Part shown: positions 19,901-29,103 of the stretch, piece after piece
How positions within the stretch are numbered: position 1 is the first letter of the stretch
How the letters are laid out: each line of letters begins with the position of its first letter
NCBI RefSeq assembly: GCF_030406325.1
Contig: NZ_JAUEQY010000001.1
Span: forward strand, 62,001-126,000
Direction of reading: 5' to 3'
Source of the DNA: Actinomadura sp. DC4
GTDB lineage: Bacteria; Actinomycetota; Actinomycetes; Streptosporangiales; Streptosporangiaceae
DNA: 64,000 nt
Notes under the pieces: model-generated
Databases searched by the model: none
What the model saw: the letters and a program-made list of their open reading frames with translations, nothing else
What the model was told of the DNA's origin: nothing
Program-made: the position numbers and the translations under genes

Positions 19901-21528
19901 CGCACAAGGTGTACCCGTGGATCGCCAAGACCCGGCACTCCACGCCCGGCGTCGGCCTCATCTCGCCGCCGCCGCACCACGACATCTACTCGATCGAGGA
20001 CCTCGCCCAGCTCATCCACGACCTGAAGAACGCCAACCCCGCGGCGCGCGTGCACGTCAAGCTCGTCGCCGAGGTCGGGGTCGGCACGGTCGCCGCGGGC
20101 GTGTCCAAGGCGCACGCCGACGTCGTGCTCATCTCCGGGCACGACGGAGGCACCGGCGCCTCGCCGCTGACCTCGATCAAGCACGCCGGCGCGCCCTGGG
20201 AGCTCGGCCTCGCCGAGACCCAGCAGACACTGCTGCTCAACGGCCTGCGCGACCGCATCGTCGTGCAGACCGACGGGCAGATGAAGACCGGCCGGGACGT
20301 CATCGTCGCGGCGCTGCTTGGTGCCGAGGAGTTCGGTTTCGCCACCGCGCCCCTCGTCGTGTCCGGCTGCGTCATGATGCGGGTCTGTCACCTCGACACC
20401 TGCCCGGTCGGCGTCGCCACCCAGAACCCCGAGCTGCGCAAGCGCTTCAGCGGCAAGCCGGAGTTCGTCGTCAACTTCTTCGAGTTCATCGCCGAGGAGG
20501 TACGTGAGCACCTGGCCGCGCTCGGCTTCCGCTCCCTGGAAGAGGCGATCGGCCACGTCGAGCTGATCGACGCCGCCAAGGCCGTCGACCACTGGAAGGC
20601 CGCCGGGCTCGACCTCGCGCCGATCCTGCACCGGCCCGACCTGCCCGAGGGCGCGCCGCTGCGCAACACCGCGACCCAGGACCACGGCCTGGAGAAGGCG
20701 CTGGACAACACCCTGATCCAGCTCGCCGAGGGCGCCATCGCGTACGGCACCCCGACGCGGCTGGACATGCCGGTGCGCAACGTCAACCGCACCGTCGGAA
20801 CCATGCTCGGCCACGAGGTCACCCTCAAGTGGGGCGCCGACGGCCTGCCCGACGACACGATCGACATCACGCTCACCGGCTCGGCCGGGCAGTCGTTCGG
20901 TGCCTTCGTCCCGCGCGGCGTCACGCTCCGCCTGGTCGGTGACGCCAACGACTACGTCGGCAAGGGACTGTCCGGCGGGCGCATCACCGTACGGCCGCCC
21001 GCGGACTCGGCGTTCGCCGCCGAGGAGCAGATCATCGCCGGCAACGTCATCCTGTACGGCGCCACCTCCGGCGAGGCGTTCTTCCGCGGCGTCGTCGGCG
21101 AGCGCTTCTGCGTCCGCAATTCCGGCGCCACCGCGGTGGTGGAGGGCGTCGGTGACCACGGCTGTGAGTACATGACGGGCGGCCGGGCCGTCGTGCTCGG
21201 CCCGACCGGCCGCAACTTCGCGGCCGGCATGTCCGGCGGCGTCGCGTACGTGCTGGACCTCGACCGCGACCACATCAACATGGAGATGGTCGACCTCGAA
21301 CCGCTGGAGGACGAGGACCGGGCCTACCTGCGCGACATCGTCGCGCGCCATCACACCGAGACCGGCTCGACGGTCGCCGCCGGGCTGCTCGCCGGCTGGG
21401 CCGAGGCCGCCGGGCGCTTCGGGAAGATCATGCCGCGCGACTACAAGCGCGTGCTGACCGCACGGGCCAAGGCCGAGGCCGAGGGCCGCGACATCGACGA
21501 GGCGGTCATGGCCGCCAGCAACGGGTGA
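16957..21528 (+). CDS. gltB: Glutamate synthase (NADPH) large subunit
   Basis: Makes two glutamates from glutamine and 2-oxoglutarate in ammonia assimilation. From ATG 16957 it has 1523 residues, the normal size. A short propeptide precedes the class II amidotransferase nucleophile Cys28 (HDACGVGM). A central domain, the FMN-binding synthase barrel ([19 protein letters not shown]) and the C-terminal beta-helix follow. The iron-sulfur cysteines are in [22 protein letters not shown] at 16948-16953 supports ATG 16957 or GTG 16960; ATG 16924 and ATG 16972 are alternatives. gltD follows after ten bases. Confidence 0.96.
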   Translation: MVTAAMTPGQRRVERQGLYDPANEHDACGVGMVADLAGRKSHDIVVKALTVLRNLDHRGAKGAEPDDGDGAGILTQIPDELFREATGFALPEAGAYAAGIAFLPADQAERAETVATIERIAAEEGLNVLGWRHLPYDPDFCGPTARRVMPHFAQLFLSAESGARELELDRIVFCARERIEQDAKVYFPSLSSRTIVYKGMLTTPQLEPFFPDLSDRRFTSAIALVHSRFSTNTFPAWELAHPYRFIAHNGEINTVKGNRNWMRAREALLSSDVLPGDLSRIFPVIDIEASDTASFDECLELLHLGGRSLAHSVLMMIPEAWENHAEMDPARRAFYEFHSTLMEAWDGPASVTFTDGTIVGAVLDRNGLRPGRFWVTDDGFVVLASEAGVLDIEPSKVVRKGRLQPGRIFLVDTAKGRIVEDDEIKAELAAEHPYAEWLHAGLIRFEELPRRELRAVSELGDGRRPTHETLVKRQQVFGYTSEELKIILSPMARNGAEPIGSMGTDTPPAVLSDRSRQLFDYFKQLFAQVTNPPLDAIREELVTSLQSTLGPEANLLAPGPHSCRRLVLPTPILDNEELAKVIHLNDEGDLPGFAPHVVSGLYDVTGGGTALAHRLEEICDEVSAAIKNGARTLILSDRGANASRAPIPSLLFTGAVHHHLIREKTRTRVGLVVETADARECHHMALLIGYGASAVNPYLAIETVEDLVEVGDLALDRATAVRNLVKAYGKGVLKIMSKMGVSTVASYTGAQIFEAIGLGAEVIDECFTGTTSRLGGVGFDVLAEEVAQRHRRAYPPGGNAATHRVLDVGGEYQWRREGEHHLFNPETVFKLQHATRTRRYEVFKDYTALVDEQAARLMTLRGLFELREGARPAVPLDEVEPVESIIKRFSTGAMSYGSISAEAHENLAIAMNRIGGKSNTGEGGEDPERFTPDDNGDLRRSAIKQVASGRFGVTSEYLTNADDLQIKMAQGAKPGEGGQLPAHKVYPWIAKTRHSTPGVGLISPPPHHDIYSIEDLAQLIHDLKNANPAARVHVKLVAEVGVGTVAAGVSKAHADVVLISGHDGGTGASPLTSIKHAGAPWELGLAETQQTLLLNGLRDRIVVQTDGQMKTGRDVIVAALLGAEEFGFATAPLVVSGCVMMRVCHLDTCPVGVATQNPELRKRFSGKPEFVVNFFEFIAEEVREHLAALGFRSLEEAIGHVELIDAAKAVDHWKAAGLDLAPILHRPDLPEGAPLRNTATQDHGLEKALDNTLIQLAEGAIAYGTPTRLDMPVRNVNRTVGTMLGHEVTLKWGADGLPDDTIDITLTGSAGQSFGAFVPRGVTLRLVGDANDYVGKGLSGGRITVRPPADSAFAAEEQIIAGNVILYGATSGEAFFRGVVGERFCVRNSGATAVVEGVGDHGCEYMTGGRAVVLGPTGRNFAAGMSGGVAYVLDLDRDHINMEMVDLEPLEDEDRAYLRDIVARHHTETGSTVAAGLLAGWAEAAGRFGKIMPRDYKRVLTARAKAEAEGRDIDEAVMAASNG

Positions 21529-21538
21529 AGGGGGAGAC

Positions 21539-23002
21539 ATGGCAGACCCGAAGGGTTTCATGACCCATCCGCGTGAGCTCCCGCAGCGTCGCCCGGTCGA
21601 CGTACGGATCCGCGACTGGCGCGAGGTGTACGAGAAGTTCCCCGAGGACTCGCTCAACAAGCAGGCGGCACGCTGCATGGACTGCGGCATCCCGTTCTGC
21701 CACAACGGCTGCCCGCTGGGGAACCTCATCCCCGAGTGGAACGACCTCGTCCACCGCGGCACCTGGCGCGAGGCGATCGAGCGGCTGCACGCCACCAACA
21801 ACTTCCCGGAGTTCACCGGGAGGCTGTGCCCGGCGCCGTGCGAGTCCGCCTGCGTCCTCGGCATCAACGCCGACCCCGTCGCGATCAAGCGCGTCGAGGT
21901 CGAGATCATCGACCGGGCCTTCGCCGAAGGCTGGGTCACCCCGCGGCCGCCGTCGGTCCGTACGGGCAAGAAGGTCGCGGTGATCGGCTCGGGCCCGGCC
22001 GGGCTCGCCGCCGCCCAGCAGCTCACCCGCGCCGGCCACGACGTCGTCGTGTACGAGCGGGCCGACCGGGCCGGCGGGCTGCTGCGCTACGGCATCCCCG
22101 AGTTCAAGATGGAGAAGCAGCACCTGGACCGCCGCATCGGCCAGATGCGCGCCGAGGGCACCGACTTCCGCACCTCGGTCAACGTCGGTGAGGACATCAC
22201 CGCCGAGGACCTGCGGCGGACCTACGACGCGGTGGTGCTCGCCGGCGGCGCGACCGTCTGGCGAGACCTGCCGGTCCCCGGCCGCGAGCTCGACGGCGTC
22301 CACCAGGCGATGGAGTACCTCCCGCTGTCCAACCGGGTGCAGGAGGGCGACCTCGGCGACTCTCCGATCTCCGCGAAGGGCAAGCACGTCGTGGTCATCG
22401 GCGGCGGCGACACCGGCGCCGACTGCATCGGCACCGCCGTGCGCCAGGGCGCGAGCTCCATCACCCAGCTGGAGATCATGCCGCGCCCGCCCGAGGCGCG
22501 GCCGGACGGCCAGCCGTGGCCGACCTACCCGATGCTGTTCAAGATGGAGTCGGCCCACGAGGAGCTGCACGACCTCGGCGGCGAGCGGGCGTACGCGGTC
22601 AACACCCTGGAGTTCGTCGCCGGTGAGAACGGGCGCGTGAAGGCGCTGCGTCTCGTCGACGTCGAGGGTCCGGGGACGGGCTTCAAGCCGATCCCGGGCA
22701 CGGAGCGTGAGATTCCCGCCGAGCTCGTCACCCTCGCCATGGGCTTCCTCGGCCCGCAGCGCGAGGGCCTGCTCGACCAGCTCGGCGTCGAACTGGACCA
22801 GCGCGGCAACGTCGTACGCGACCGGTCCTACGCCACCTCGGTCGAGGGCGTGTTCGCCGCCGGCGACATGGGCCGGGGGCAGTCGCTCATCGTCTGGGCG
22901 ATCGCCGAGGGCCGGTCCGCGGCCGCCGGCGTGGACCAGTGGCTCATGGGCGGCAGCGCGCTGCCCACCGCGATCCCGCCGACGGCGCGACCGCTCGTCT
23001 GA
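21539..23002 (+). CDS. gltD: Glutamate synthase small subunit
   Basis: Passes electrons from NADPH through FAD and iron-sulfur clusters to GltB. At 487 residues it is of normal length. The N-terminal cluster-binding cysteines are in ARCMDCGIPFCHNGCPLGN and LCPAPCESAC. The FAD site is VIGSGPAGLAAAQQL near residue 150, and the NADPH site is VVIGGGDTGADC near residue 286. The C-terminal FAD motif GVFAAGDMGRGQSLIVWAI is present. GGGGGA precedes ATG 21539. It forms an operon with gltB and a terminator hairpin follows. Confidence 0.97.
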   Translation: MADPKGFMTHPRELPQRRPVDVRIRDWREVYEKFPEDSLNKQAARCMDCGIPFCHNGCPLGNLIPEWNDLVHRGTWREAIERLHATNNFPEFTGRLCPAPCESACVLGINADPVAIKRVEVEIIDRAFAEGWVTPRPPSVRTGKKVAVIGSGPAGLAAAQQLTRAGHDVVVYERADRAGGLLRYGIPEFKMEKQHLDRRIGQMRAEGTDFRTSVNVGEDITAEDLRRTYDAVVLAGGATVWRDLPVPGRELDGVHQAMEYLPLSNRVQEGDLGDSPISAKGKHVVVIGGGDTGADCIGTAVRQGASSITQLEIMPRPPEARPDGQPWPTYPMLFKMESAHEELHDLGGERAYAVNTLEFVAGENGRVKALRLVDVEGPGTGFKPIPGTEREIPAELVTLAMGFLGPQREGLLDQLGVELDQRGNVVRDRSYATSVEGVFAAGDMGRGQSLIVWAIAEGRSAAAGVDQWLMGGSALPTAIPPTARPLV

Positions 23003-23014
23003 CAGGCCAGACCG

Positions 23015-23049
23015 ACGCCCTGCCGCGCCCTCCGGGTACGGCAGGGCGT
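23015..23049 (+). terminator. Terminator after gltBD
   Basis: ACGCCCTGCCG (23015-23025) pairs perfectly with CGGCAGGGCGT (23039-23049) around a 13-base loop, directly after the gltD stop. Confidence 0.7.
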
Positions 23050-23210
23050 TCGGCGTTCGTGGACCCTCGCAGACCTCCGAAACGGCGCTTTCCCGGACAG
23101 ACGACCGCGTACCGTCAGTGTCCTTTGATACGCGAATCGACGGTTGATGTGCGTTCTGGCTGCCGTTTCACTACATTGGTGCGCTCGACAGCGCGCTTCG
23201 GGAAGAGGAC

Positions 23211-23786
23211 ATGACGGAGACCATCACCGCACCGGGGATCGCCGCAGGCACCTGGCGGATCGACCCGGGACACTCGGAGATCACCTTCAGCGTCCGCCAC
23301 ATGATGACGACCGTACGCGGCGTCTTCACCGAGTTCGGCGGACGCATCGACATCGCCGAGGACCCCTTCGCCTCCACCGCGTACGCCGAGATCAGCATCG
23401 TCTCCATCGACACCAGGAACGCCGAGCGCGACGAGCTCATCCGCTCCGCGCAGATCCTGGACGCCGCGAACCACCCGCGGGTCACCTTCATCGCGACCGA
23501 GGTGTCCCCGGCACGCACCGGCCGCCGGGCCCGCCACCCGCGTTACAACGTCGCGGGCGACCTCACGGTCCGTGGTGTCACCCGCCCGGTCACCCTGCTC
23601 ACGGAGTTCCACGGCGCGGGCGTCGACCAGTGGGGCGCCATCCGCGCCGGCTTCACCGCCTCCACGCGGATCCTGCGCTCGGACTACGGCATCGAGTTCA
23701 ACATCCCGCTCCAGGGCGACCGGCTCGTCCTCGGTGACGAGATCGAGATCGGCCTGGAGATCCAGGCCGTACTCGCCGACTCCTGA
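23211..23786 (+). CDS. YceI family protein
   Basis: A 191-residue lipocalin-like barrel protein of the YceI family, which binds isoprenoid or other amphipathic lipids. The family start WRIDPGHSEITFSVRHMMTTVRG is split here into two visible motifs (IDPGHS and FSVRHM), followed by DTRNAERDELIRS, FDAANHP-like (LDAANHP) and DLTVRGVTRPV. There is no signal peptide, so it is probably cytosolic, as is common in actinobacteria. GAAGAGGAC precedes ATG 23211. It converges with the beta-propeller gene, whose stop lies five bases away. Confidence 0.93.
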   Translation: MTETITAPGIAAGTWRIDPGHSEITFSVRHMMTTVRGVFTEFGGRIDIAEDPFASTAYAEISIVSIDTRNAERDELIRSAQILDAANHPRVTFIATEVSPARTGRRARHPRYNVAGDLTVRGVTRPVTLLTEFHGAGVDQWGAIRAGFTASTRILRSDYGIEFNIPLQGDRLVLGDEIEIGLEIQAVLADS

Positions 23787-23790
23787 CGCC

Positions 23791-24858
23791 TCAGGGCGTC
23801 CGGCCGAACGCGATGCCCAGCGGCGCCGCGTTGATCGGCTTGGTGCCCACGCCGCCCACCACGGTCCCGACGACCGCACCGGAGGCGACGTCGATCACCG
23901 ACACGCTCCCGGAGATCCCGTTGCCGACCCACACCTCGGTGCCGTCCGGGGTCACCGCGACGGACTCGGGCAGCTTGCCGACCGCGATCCGCGCGGTGAC
24001 CTTGTGGGTCGCGGTGTCCACCACCGCCACGACGTTGCCGTTGATCTGCGTCACGTAGGCGCGCCTGCCGTCGGGCGTGAGGTCGACCGCCCACGGCTGG
24101 TCCGGCAGCGGGATCCGGGCCCGTACCCTCCCCGACGCAGCGTCGATCACCGAGACCCGCCCGGCGAGCGGCTCGGCCACGTACAGGGTCCGCCCGGCCG
24201 GGTCGACGGCGATGCCCTCCGGGCCGCCCTGGTCGCGGATCTCGCGGACCACGCTGCCGGCGGCGACGTCGATCACCGCGACACCCCCGTCGTGCGTGAC
24301 GTACGCCCGCGCCCCGCCGCGGGCGAAGACGACCTTCCGGGGCGCGGTGCCGACGCGGATGTCGCGGACCACCTGGTCGGTCGCGGTGTCGATCACCGCG
24401 ACCACGTCCGAGCCGCCCGCGCCGGTGTCGCCGCCGGTCACCGCCACGTACGCCGTGCCGCCGTCGGGGGAGACCGCGACGTCGCGCGGGTACGGGCCGA
24501 CGCGCACCGGCCGCGCGGCACCGGTGACCGGGTCGGCGACCAGCACCTCGTACTGGCCCGTGTTGGCGATGTAGAGCTTCTTGCCGTCGGGCGTCACCGC
24601 GACCCCCTGACCGGCGTCGGTCGAGATGCCCTTGCCGACGAACGTCAGCGTCGCCAGGTCCACGATGGAGACGCCGTAGCCGCCGGCCAGCGCGACGTAC
24701 GCGCGGTAGCCCTCGCCCGCCAGCCTGGACCGTGACGGCGGGGGCGGGCTCTGCGTCCACTTCGGGCCGCCGGGCGCGCTGTTCGCCGGCCGTACGGGCG
24801 GGGAGGGGGCGGCGCCCGTCGCCAGGAGCGGGTGCCTACGGGAGAGCTTCTTCCACAC
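23791..24858 (-). CDS. YVTN-type beta-propeller protein
   Basis: 355 residues built of about seven repeats of some 42 residues, each with a VAVTPDGxxxYV-type strand pair and a (V/I)IDxAxG turn, the pattern of surface or periplasmic beta-propellers (YncE/YVTN). The role is probably binding; no enzyme residues are evident. The GTG start at 24858 follows AAAGGAG by seven bases. The N-terminus (MWKKLSRRHPLL...) is basic and Pro-rich but lacks a clear hydrophobic signal core, which is odd for a family that is normally exported. It starts 13 bases after the phosphoesterase gene ends, so the two are an operon. Confidence 0.85.
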   Translation of the reverse strand: MWKKLSRRHPLLATGAAPSPPVRPANSAPGGPKWTQSPPPPSRSRLAGEGYRAYVALAGGYGVSIVDLATLTFVGKGISTDAGQGVAVTPDGKKLYIANTGQYEVLVADPVTGAARPVRVGPYPRDVAVSPDGGTAYVAVTGGDTGAGGSDVVAVIDTATDQVVRDIRVGTAPRKVVFARGGARAYVTHDGGVAVIDVAAGSVVREIRDQGGPEGIAVDPAGRTLYVAEPLAGRVSVIDAASGRVRARIPLPDQPWAVDLTPDGRRAYVTQINGNVVAVVDTATHKVTARIAVGKLPESVAVTPDGTEVWVGNGISGSVSVIDVASGAVVGTVVGGVGTKPINAAPLGIAFGRTP

Positions 24859-24871
24859 GTCGGTACTCCTT

Positions 24872-26323
24872 TCAGCCGCGCGGCCGTGGCCGCCGGCCCT
24901 TCTCCTGCCGCGGGGGCGTCTGCCCGGCCTCGGGGAACACCGGTGCCGGGAGCGTCGCCACGTCGCGTACGGCCTCCTCCAGCCGGGGCTTGGTCCCCGG
25001 CAGGCGCGGCGGCCGGGCCTTCGCGGCCAGGCCGAGGGCCGAGGTCAGATCGCCGAAGGCCGAACGCCGCCAGGCGCTGAGGTTCGGCACCCGTACGCCG
25101 GTCAGCCGTTCGAGGAGGCGCAGCGTCGAGGTGTGGTCGAACGGCTCGCGCGCCACCCAGCCGCCCTGCGTCCACGGGGAGACGAGCAGGCACGGCACCC
25201 GGAACCCGCCGCCGATCGGCAGCCCCTGGACGAACTCGTCCGCCGTCCCCGGCGGGGGCACCGGGGGAGGAACGTGGTCGAACAGGCCGTCGTTCTCGTC
25301 GTAGTTGAGGATGAACAGCGTCTTCTTCCACACGTCCGGGTTGGAGGCGATGGCGTCGATCTTGCTGGCGACGAAGTCGGCGCCGGCCGCGGGCGTGTAG
25401 TCCGGGTGCTCGGACTGGTAGCTCGTCGGGATGATCCACGAGACGGTCGGCAGCCGGTCGTGCGCGGCGTCGTACTCGAACTGGCCCGCCGGGTGGGTCC
25501 GCAGCCCGCCGCGGAACAGCGGGGAGGCCGCGGGGGCGTTCTGGAAGGCCGCGAAGTACTCCAGGACGTTGCAGCCGTAGTTGTCGACCTGCTGGTAGAC
25601 CTTCCAGCCGACGCCCGCCTCGGTCAGCGCCTCCGGATAGGTCCGCCAGGCGTACGGGACCTTGTCCGCGTTGCCGGTCACCGGCCCGCCGGACGTGCCG
25701 CCCGGGTCGATCGTGCCGCTCATGAGGTAGAGGCGGTTGGGCCAGGTCGGCCCTAGAACCGAGCAGAAGTAGCGGTCGCAGACGGTGAACGACTCGGCCA
25801 GCGCGAACTGGAACGGGATGTCCTCGCGCGTGTGGAACCCCATCACGTACGGCGCGTTCACCCCGTCGGCGGCGCGGTGCGCGGGCAGCCAGTTGTCCAT
25901 CTTCCCGCCGTTCCAGGCCCGGTGCTGCACCGACCACGCGTGGCTGGTCGAGGGGATCGCCTGCGCGTTCGTGGCACTCGTGTCGAGCCGGAACGGCAGG
26001 AGATGACCGGCGGGATTGACCGGGTCGGGCTGGTGGAAGACCGATTTCCCGGTGTCCAGGATGAGAGCGTCCGGGTCGGAGAAACCGCGTACGCCCGGAA
26101 GTGTGCCGAAGTAATGGTCGAATGAGCGATTTTCCTGCATCAGAACCACGACATGCTTGATATCGGCGAGACGTCCCCTGACACCGGCGGGCGTGCCCGC
26201 CATCGCCCGCCGGACGCTGGGAGGCAGGAACTCCGCGGCGAACGCCGTCGCGGCCGTCGAGCCCGCCGCACTGAACAGGCGACGACGGGTCAGTCCCGGC
26301 ATCTGCACGCTCCCGTCTGGCAT
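24872..26323 (-). CDS. Secreted phosphoesterase (phospholipase C / AcpA-like)
   Basis: 483 residues of the PF04185-type phosphoesterase family, which hydrolyses phosphate esters such as phospholipid head groups. A twin-arginine signal (LTRRRLFSAAGS near residues 11-22) should send it out folded. The metal/nucleophile hallmark VVVLMQENRSFDHYFGTLPG lies near residues 58-77, and further metal ligands are likely in NYDENDGLFDHVPPP and VSPWTQGG. It lacks the C-terminal domains of the 650-700-residue phosphocholine-specific enzymes, so the substrate is open. ATG 26302 is an alternative start. It leads a two-gene unit with the propeller protein. Confidence 0.88.
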   Translation of the reverse strand: MPDGSVQMPGLTRRRLFSAAGSTAATAFAAEFLPPSVRRAMAGTPAGVRGRLADIKHVVVLMQENRSFDHYFGTLPGVRGFSDPDALILDTGKSVFHQPDPVNPAGHLLPFRLDTSATNAQAIPSTSHAWSVQHRAWNGGKMDNWLPAHRAADGVNAPYVMGFHTREDIPFQFALAESFTVCDRYFCSVLGPTWPNRLYLMSGTIDPGGTSGGPVTGNADKVPYAWRTYPEALTEAGVGWKVYQQVDNYGCNVLEYFAAFQNAPAASPLFRGGLRTHPAGQFEYDAAHDRLPTVSWIIPTSYQSEHPDYTPAAGADFVASKIDAIASNPDVWKKTLFILNYDENDGLFDHVPPPVPPPGTADEFVQGLPIGGGFRVPCLLVSPWTQGGWVAREPFDHTSTLRLLERLTGVRVPNLSAWRRSAFGDLTSALGLAAKARPPRLPGTKPRLEEAVRDVATLPAPVFPEAGQTPPRQEKGRRPRPRG

Positions 26324-26537
26324 CGCGCTTGGAGAACACCCTCAGCAAAATGGCGCATCGAACGGGGCGTACGCAAATTCGGCCGCACAATGACGGCGTG
26401 ATCGTACAGTAATTTGAAAAACATCCGACAAATCTGGTCATGGTGGTCTTCCGTGCGAAGTGAGGCGCGTCACGAATACACCGCGGCATCGAGGGCAGGG
26501 GCCAAGAAAGAGGATCGATATCAACAGGGGAGGTTCC

Positions 26538-27092
26538 ATGAGCACGCAGCTTCAGGGGAAGACCATCGCCTTCCTCGTCGCCTCGGACGGGATCGAGCAG
26601 GTCGAACTGACCGAGCCGTGGAAGGCGGTCGAGCAGGCCGGCGGAACACCCCGGCTCGTCTCTGCCAAGCCCGGGCACGTCCAGGGCCGCGACCACCTGG
26701 AGAAGGCCGACACCTTCCCGGTCGACGCGACGCTGGATGAGGTCTCGGCCGATGACTTCGACGGGCTCGCACTGCCCGGCGGGGTCGCCAACCCCGACTT
26801 CCTCCGGACGCAGGAGAAGGCCGTCGCGTTCGTCCGCGGGTTCTTCGACGCGGCCAAGCCGGTGGCGGCGATCTGCCACGCGCCGTGGACGCTGGTCGAG
26901 GCCGATGCCGTACGCGGCCGCACGCTGACCTCGTGGCCCAGCCTCAGGACCGACATCCGCAACGCCGGCGGCACCTGGGTCGACGAGGAGGTCAAGGTCT
27001 GCACCTCCGGGCCGAACACGCTCGTGACCAGCCGCAAGCCGGACGACCTCAAGGCGTACTGCCAGGAGATGATCGAGGCCTTCGCCACCTGA
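26538..27092 (+). CDS. DJ-1/PfpI family protein
   Basis: A 184-residue class I glutamine-amidotransferase-fold protein of the PfpI/YhbO group, associated with glyoxal or protein-damage repair and stress. The nucleophile elbow AICHAPWTLVEA places Cys113 next to His114, and the acid in DGIEQVEL (Glu20/Glu23) completes the site. GGGGAGG lies five bases before ATG 26538, which favours this start over upstream in-frame codons. It stands alone, divergent from the phosphoesterase operon, and ends at a perfect hairpin. Confidence 0.93.
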   Translation: MSTQLQGKTIAFLVASDGIEQVELTEPWKAVEQAGGTPRLVSAKPGHVQGRDHLEKADTFPVDATLDEVSADDFDGLALPGGVANPDFLRTQEKAVAFVRGFFDAAKPVAAICHAPWTLVEADAVRGRTLTSWPSLRTDIRNAGGTWVDEEVKVCTSGPNTLVTSRKPDDLKAYCQEMIEAFAT

Positions 27093-27132
27093 CCCCTCGT
27101 ACGCGCCCGGGGAGTCAGGCGTCCCCGGGCGT

Positions 27133-27172
27133 CCGGTGAACTCCGGCGGGGCCGTCCGCCGGAGTTCACCGG
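27133..27172 (+). terminator. Perfect 17-bp hairpin terminator
   Basis: CCGGTGAACTCCGGCGG (27133-27149) pairs without mismatch with CCGCCGGAGTTCACCGG (27156-27172), with a six-base loop. It separates the PfpI gene from pyk. Confidence 0.85.
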
Positions 27173-27303
27173 TGCCCCGGCCCGATCCGGAGTCGTGTCC
27201 GTTTTGCTACCGGACGAGCCGGGCACACCGTTCGGTCTAGACCATTGCGTGAACAACGGGCAACGCCGACCTGCACGAATACGCGTACTGGCCAGTAACT
27301 ACC

Positions 27304-27309
27304 TACAGT
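27304..27309 (+). promoter_or_regulatory. Candidate -10 box of pyk (leaderless)
   Basis: TACAGT ends seven bases before GTG 27317; no Shine-Dalgarno sequence is present. Confidence 0.5.
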
Positions 27310-27316
27310 TGTACTC

Positions 27317-28753
27317 GTGAGTCGCCGAGCAAAGATCGTTAGCACCATAGGCCCCGCCTGCTCCAGCCCAGAGCGTGTCACCGCGTTGGTGGAAGCCGGC
27401 ATCGATATCGCCCGGCTCAACATGAGCCACGGCACCCAGCAGCAGCACGAGGAGGTCTACGGCCTCCTGCGTGAGGCCGCCGCGGCCTCGGGCCGCGCCC
27501 TCGGCATCCTCGCCGACCTCCAGGGCCCGAAGATCCGGCTCGGCCGGTTCGCCGACGGCCCGGTGCGCCTGACCCTCGGCGACGAGTTCACCGTCACGAC
27601 CGAGGACGTGCCCGGCGACCGCAACGAGGTCTCCACCACGTACGGGGGACTCCCCGGCGACGTCGGCCCGGGGGATTCGATCCTCATCGACGACGGTCGC
27701 GTGGTCCTCAACGTCACCGCCGTGGACGGCCCGCGCGTCCGCACCCGCGTCCTCGTCGGCGGCATGGTCTCCAACCACAAGGGCCTGAACCTCCCCGGCG
27801 TCGCGGTCAGCGTCCCCGCCCTCACCGAGAAGGACGAAGAGGACCTCCGCTTCGCCCTCCGCCTGGGCGCGGACATGATCGCGCTTTCTTTCGTCCGCAG
27901 CCCGGACGATGCCGAGCCGGTCCGCCGCATCATGGACGAGGAGGGCCGTACGGTCCCGCTCCTCGCCAAGATCGAAAAACCGCAGGCCGTCGAGTGTCTC
28001 GAGGAGATCGTCGACGCCTTCGACGGCATCATGGTCGCCCGCGGCGACCTCGGCGTCGAGCTCCCGCTGGAGCAGGTGCCGATCGTCCAGAAGCGCGCCA
28101 TCGAGCTCACCCGCGAGAAGGCCCGCCCGGTCATCGTCGCCACCCAGATGCTCGAGTCCATGATCAGCGCCCCGCGCCCGACCCGCGCCGAGGTCTCGGA
28201 CGTCGCCGGAGCGGTCTTCGAGGGCGCCGACGCGGTGATGCTCTCCGGTGAGACCAGTGTCGGCGACTATCCGATCGAGTCGGTCCAGACGATGAGCCGC
28301 ATCGTGTGCGCGGCCGAGGAGACGACGCTCCGCGCCACCCACTCGCTGGACCGCGTGCCGGAGACCATCGGCGGCGCGATCGCGCGAGCGGCGGCCGAGG
28401 TGGGCGCCACGGTCAACGCGAAGGCCTTGGTGGCCTTCACGATGACCGGCGAGACGGCGCGGCGGCTGTCGCGCTATCGGTCGCCGATCCCGCTGCTGGC
28501 CTTCACGGCGCTGCCGGAGACCCGCAGCCAGCTGGCGCTGGTGTGGGGGACCGAGACGTTCACGGTGCCGGAGGTCTTCCACACCGACGAGATGGTCCGG
28601 CAGGTCGAGTCGGCCCTGCTGGAGATCGGCCGCTGCCAGAAGGGCGACCGGGTCGTCATCGTGGCGGGCTCCCCTCCGGGCACGGCGGGCTCCACCAACG
28701 CCCTGCGCGTCCACCGCATCGGCGACGCCATCGCCCAGTCCCCGCCGGTCTGA
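27317..28753 (+). CDS. pyk: Pyruvate kinase
   Basis: The last glycolytic enzyme, making pyruvate and ATP from phosphoenolpyruvate and ADP. 478 residues, normal for the bacterial enzyme. The N-terminal RRAKIVSTIGPA and LNMSHGT motifs, the barrel signature AKIEKPQAVECLEEI followed by MVARGDLGVE with the metal acids, and LSGETSVGDYP are all present, along with the B domain (about 70-165) and the C-terminal regulatory domain. GTG 27317 fits a leaderless start. Monocistronic, ending at the hairpin at 28806. Confidence 0.98.
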   Translation: MSRRAKIVSTIGPACSSPERVTALVEAGIDIARLNMSHGTQQQHEEVYGLLREAAAASGRALGILADLQGPKIRLGRFADGPVRLTLGDEFTVTTEDVPGDRNEVSTTYGGLPGDVGPGDSILIDDGRVVLNVTAVDGPRVRTRVLVGGMVSNHKGLNLPGVAVSVPALTEKDEEDLRFALRLGADMIALSFVRSPDDAEPVRRIMDEEGRTVPLLAKIEKPQAVECLEEIVDAFDGIMVARGDLGVELPLEQVPIVQKRAIELTREKARPVIVATQMLESMISAPRPTRAEVSDVAGAVFEGADAVMLSGETSVGDYPIESVQTMSRIVCAAEETTLRATHSLDRVPETIGGAIARAAAEVGATVNAKALVAFTMTGETARRLSRYRSPIPLLAFTALPETRSQLALVWGTETFTVPEVFHTDEMVRQVESALLEIGRCQKGDRVVIVAGSPPGTAGSTNALRVHRIGDAIAQSPPV

Positions 28754-29103
28754 CCCGGCGCCCCGCCCGCGTACGACCGCGACGACGGGTCTCACGACGC
28801 GTGCTGAGGGGCAGGCCCAGGCCTGCCCCTCCGACCGCCGGCCGGACGCGGCGCCCGTGTGACGACAGCACTGGAGCGACGGCCCTGCCATCGACCGTTC
28901 CGGCACGGTACGGCCCGACTCCAGGCCTGCCCGGCTCCGGCGTTTCCCAGCCCTGGCTTTGACCGGCACCGCCGACGGTGCCCCGGAGCGAGGCGTGGCC
29001 ACGCCGTCTGCGGCCACACAGGCCGGCCGGCGGGCCAGCCGCCATCCGTTTCGGTGTAACCGGGCTGCGGCCCACCTGAGTTGTACGTAGGCGGACTCCG
29101 CCG
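28754..29103 (+). other. 350-base intergenic stretch between convergent genes
   Basis: It holds the pyk terminator (28806-28831). The remainder shows no coding frame with a domain and no repeat I can see. Confidence 0.6.
28806..28831 (+). terminator. Terminator after pyk
   Basis: GAGGGGCAGGC (28806-28816) pairs with GCCTGCCCCTC (28821-28831) around a CCAG loop. Confidence 0.7.

Noticed and set aside
17062-22026. A 1654-codon open frame antisense to gltBD
   Set aside because: It mirrors the third-position GC of gltB and gltD, its translation is low-complexity Val/Leu/Gly/Asp/Arg-rich, and the sense strand has unmistakable catalytic motifs.
24645-26879. A 744-codon frame overlapping the phosphoesterase gene on the same strand
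   Set aside because: It is frame-shifted relative to the phosphoesterase, which carries the twin-arginine signal and the active-site motifs; the alternative translation is low complexity.
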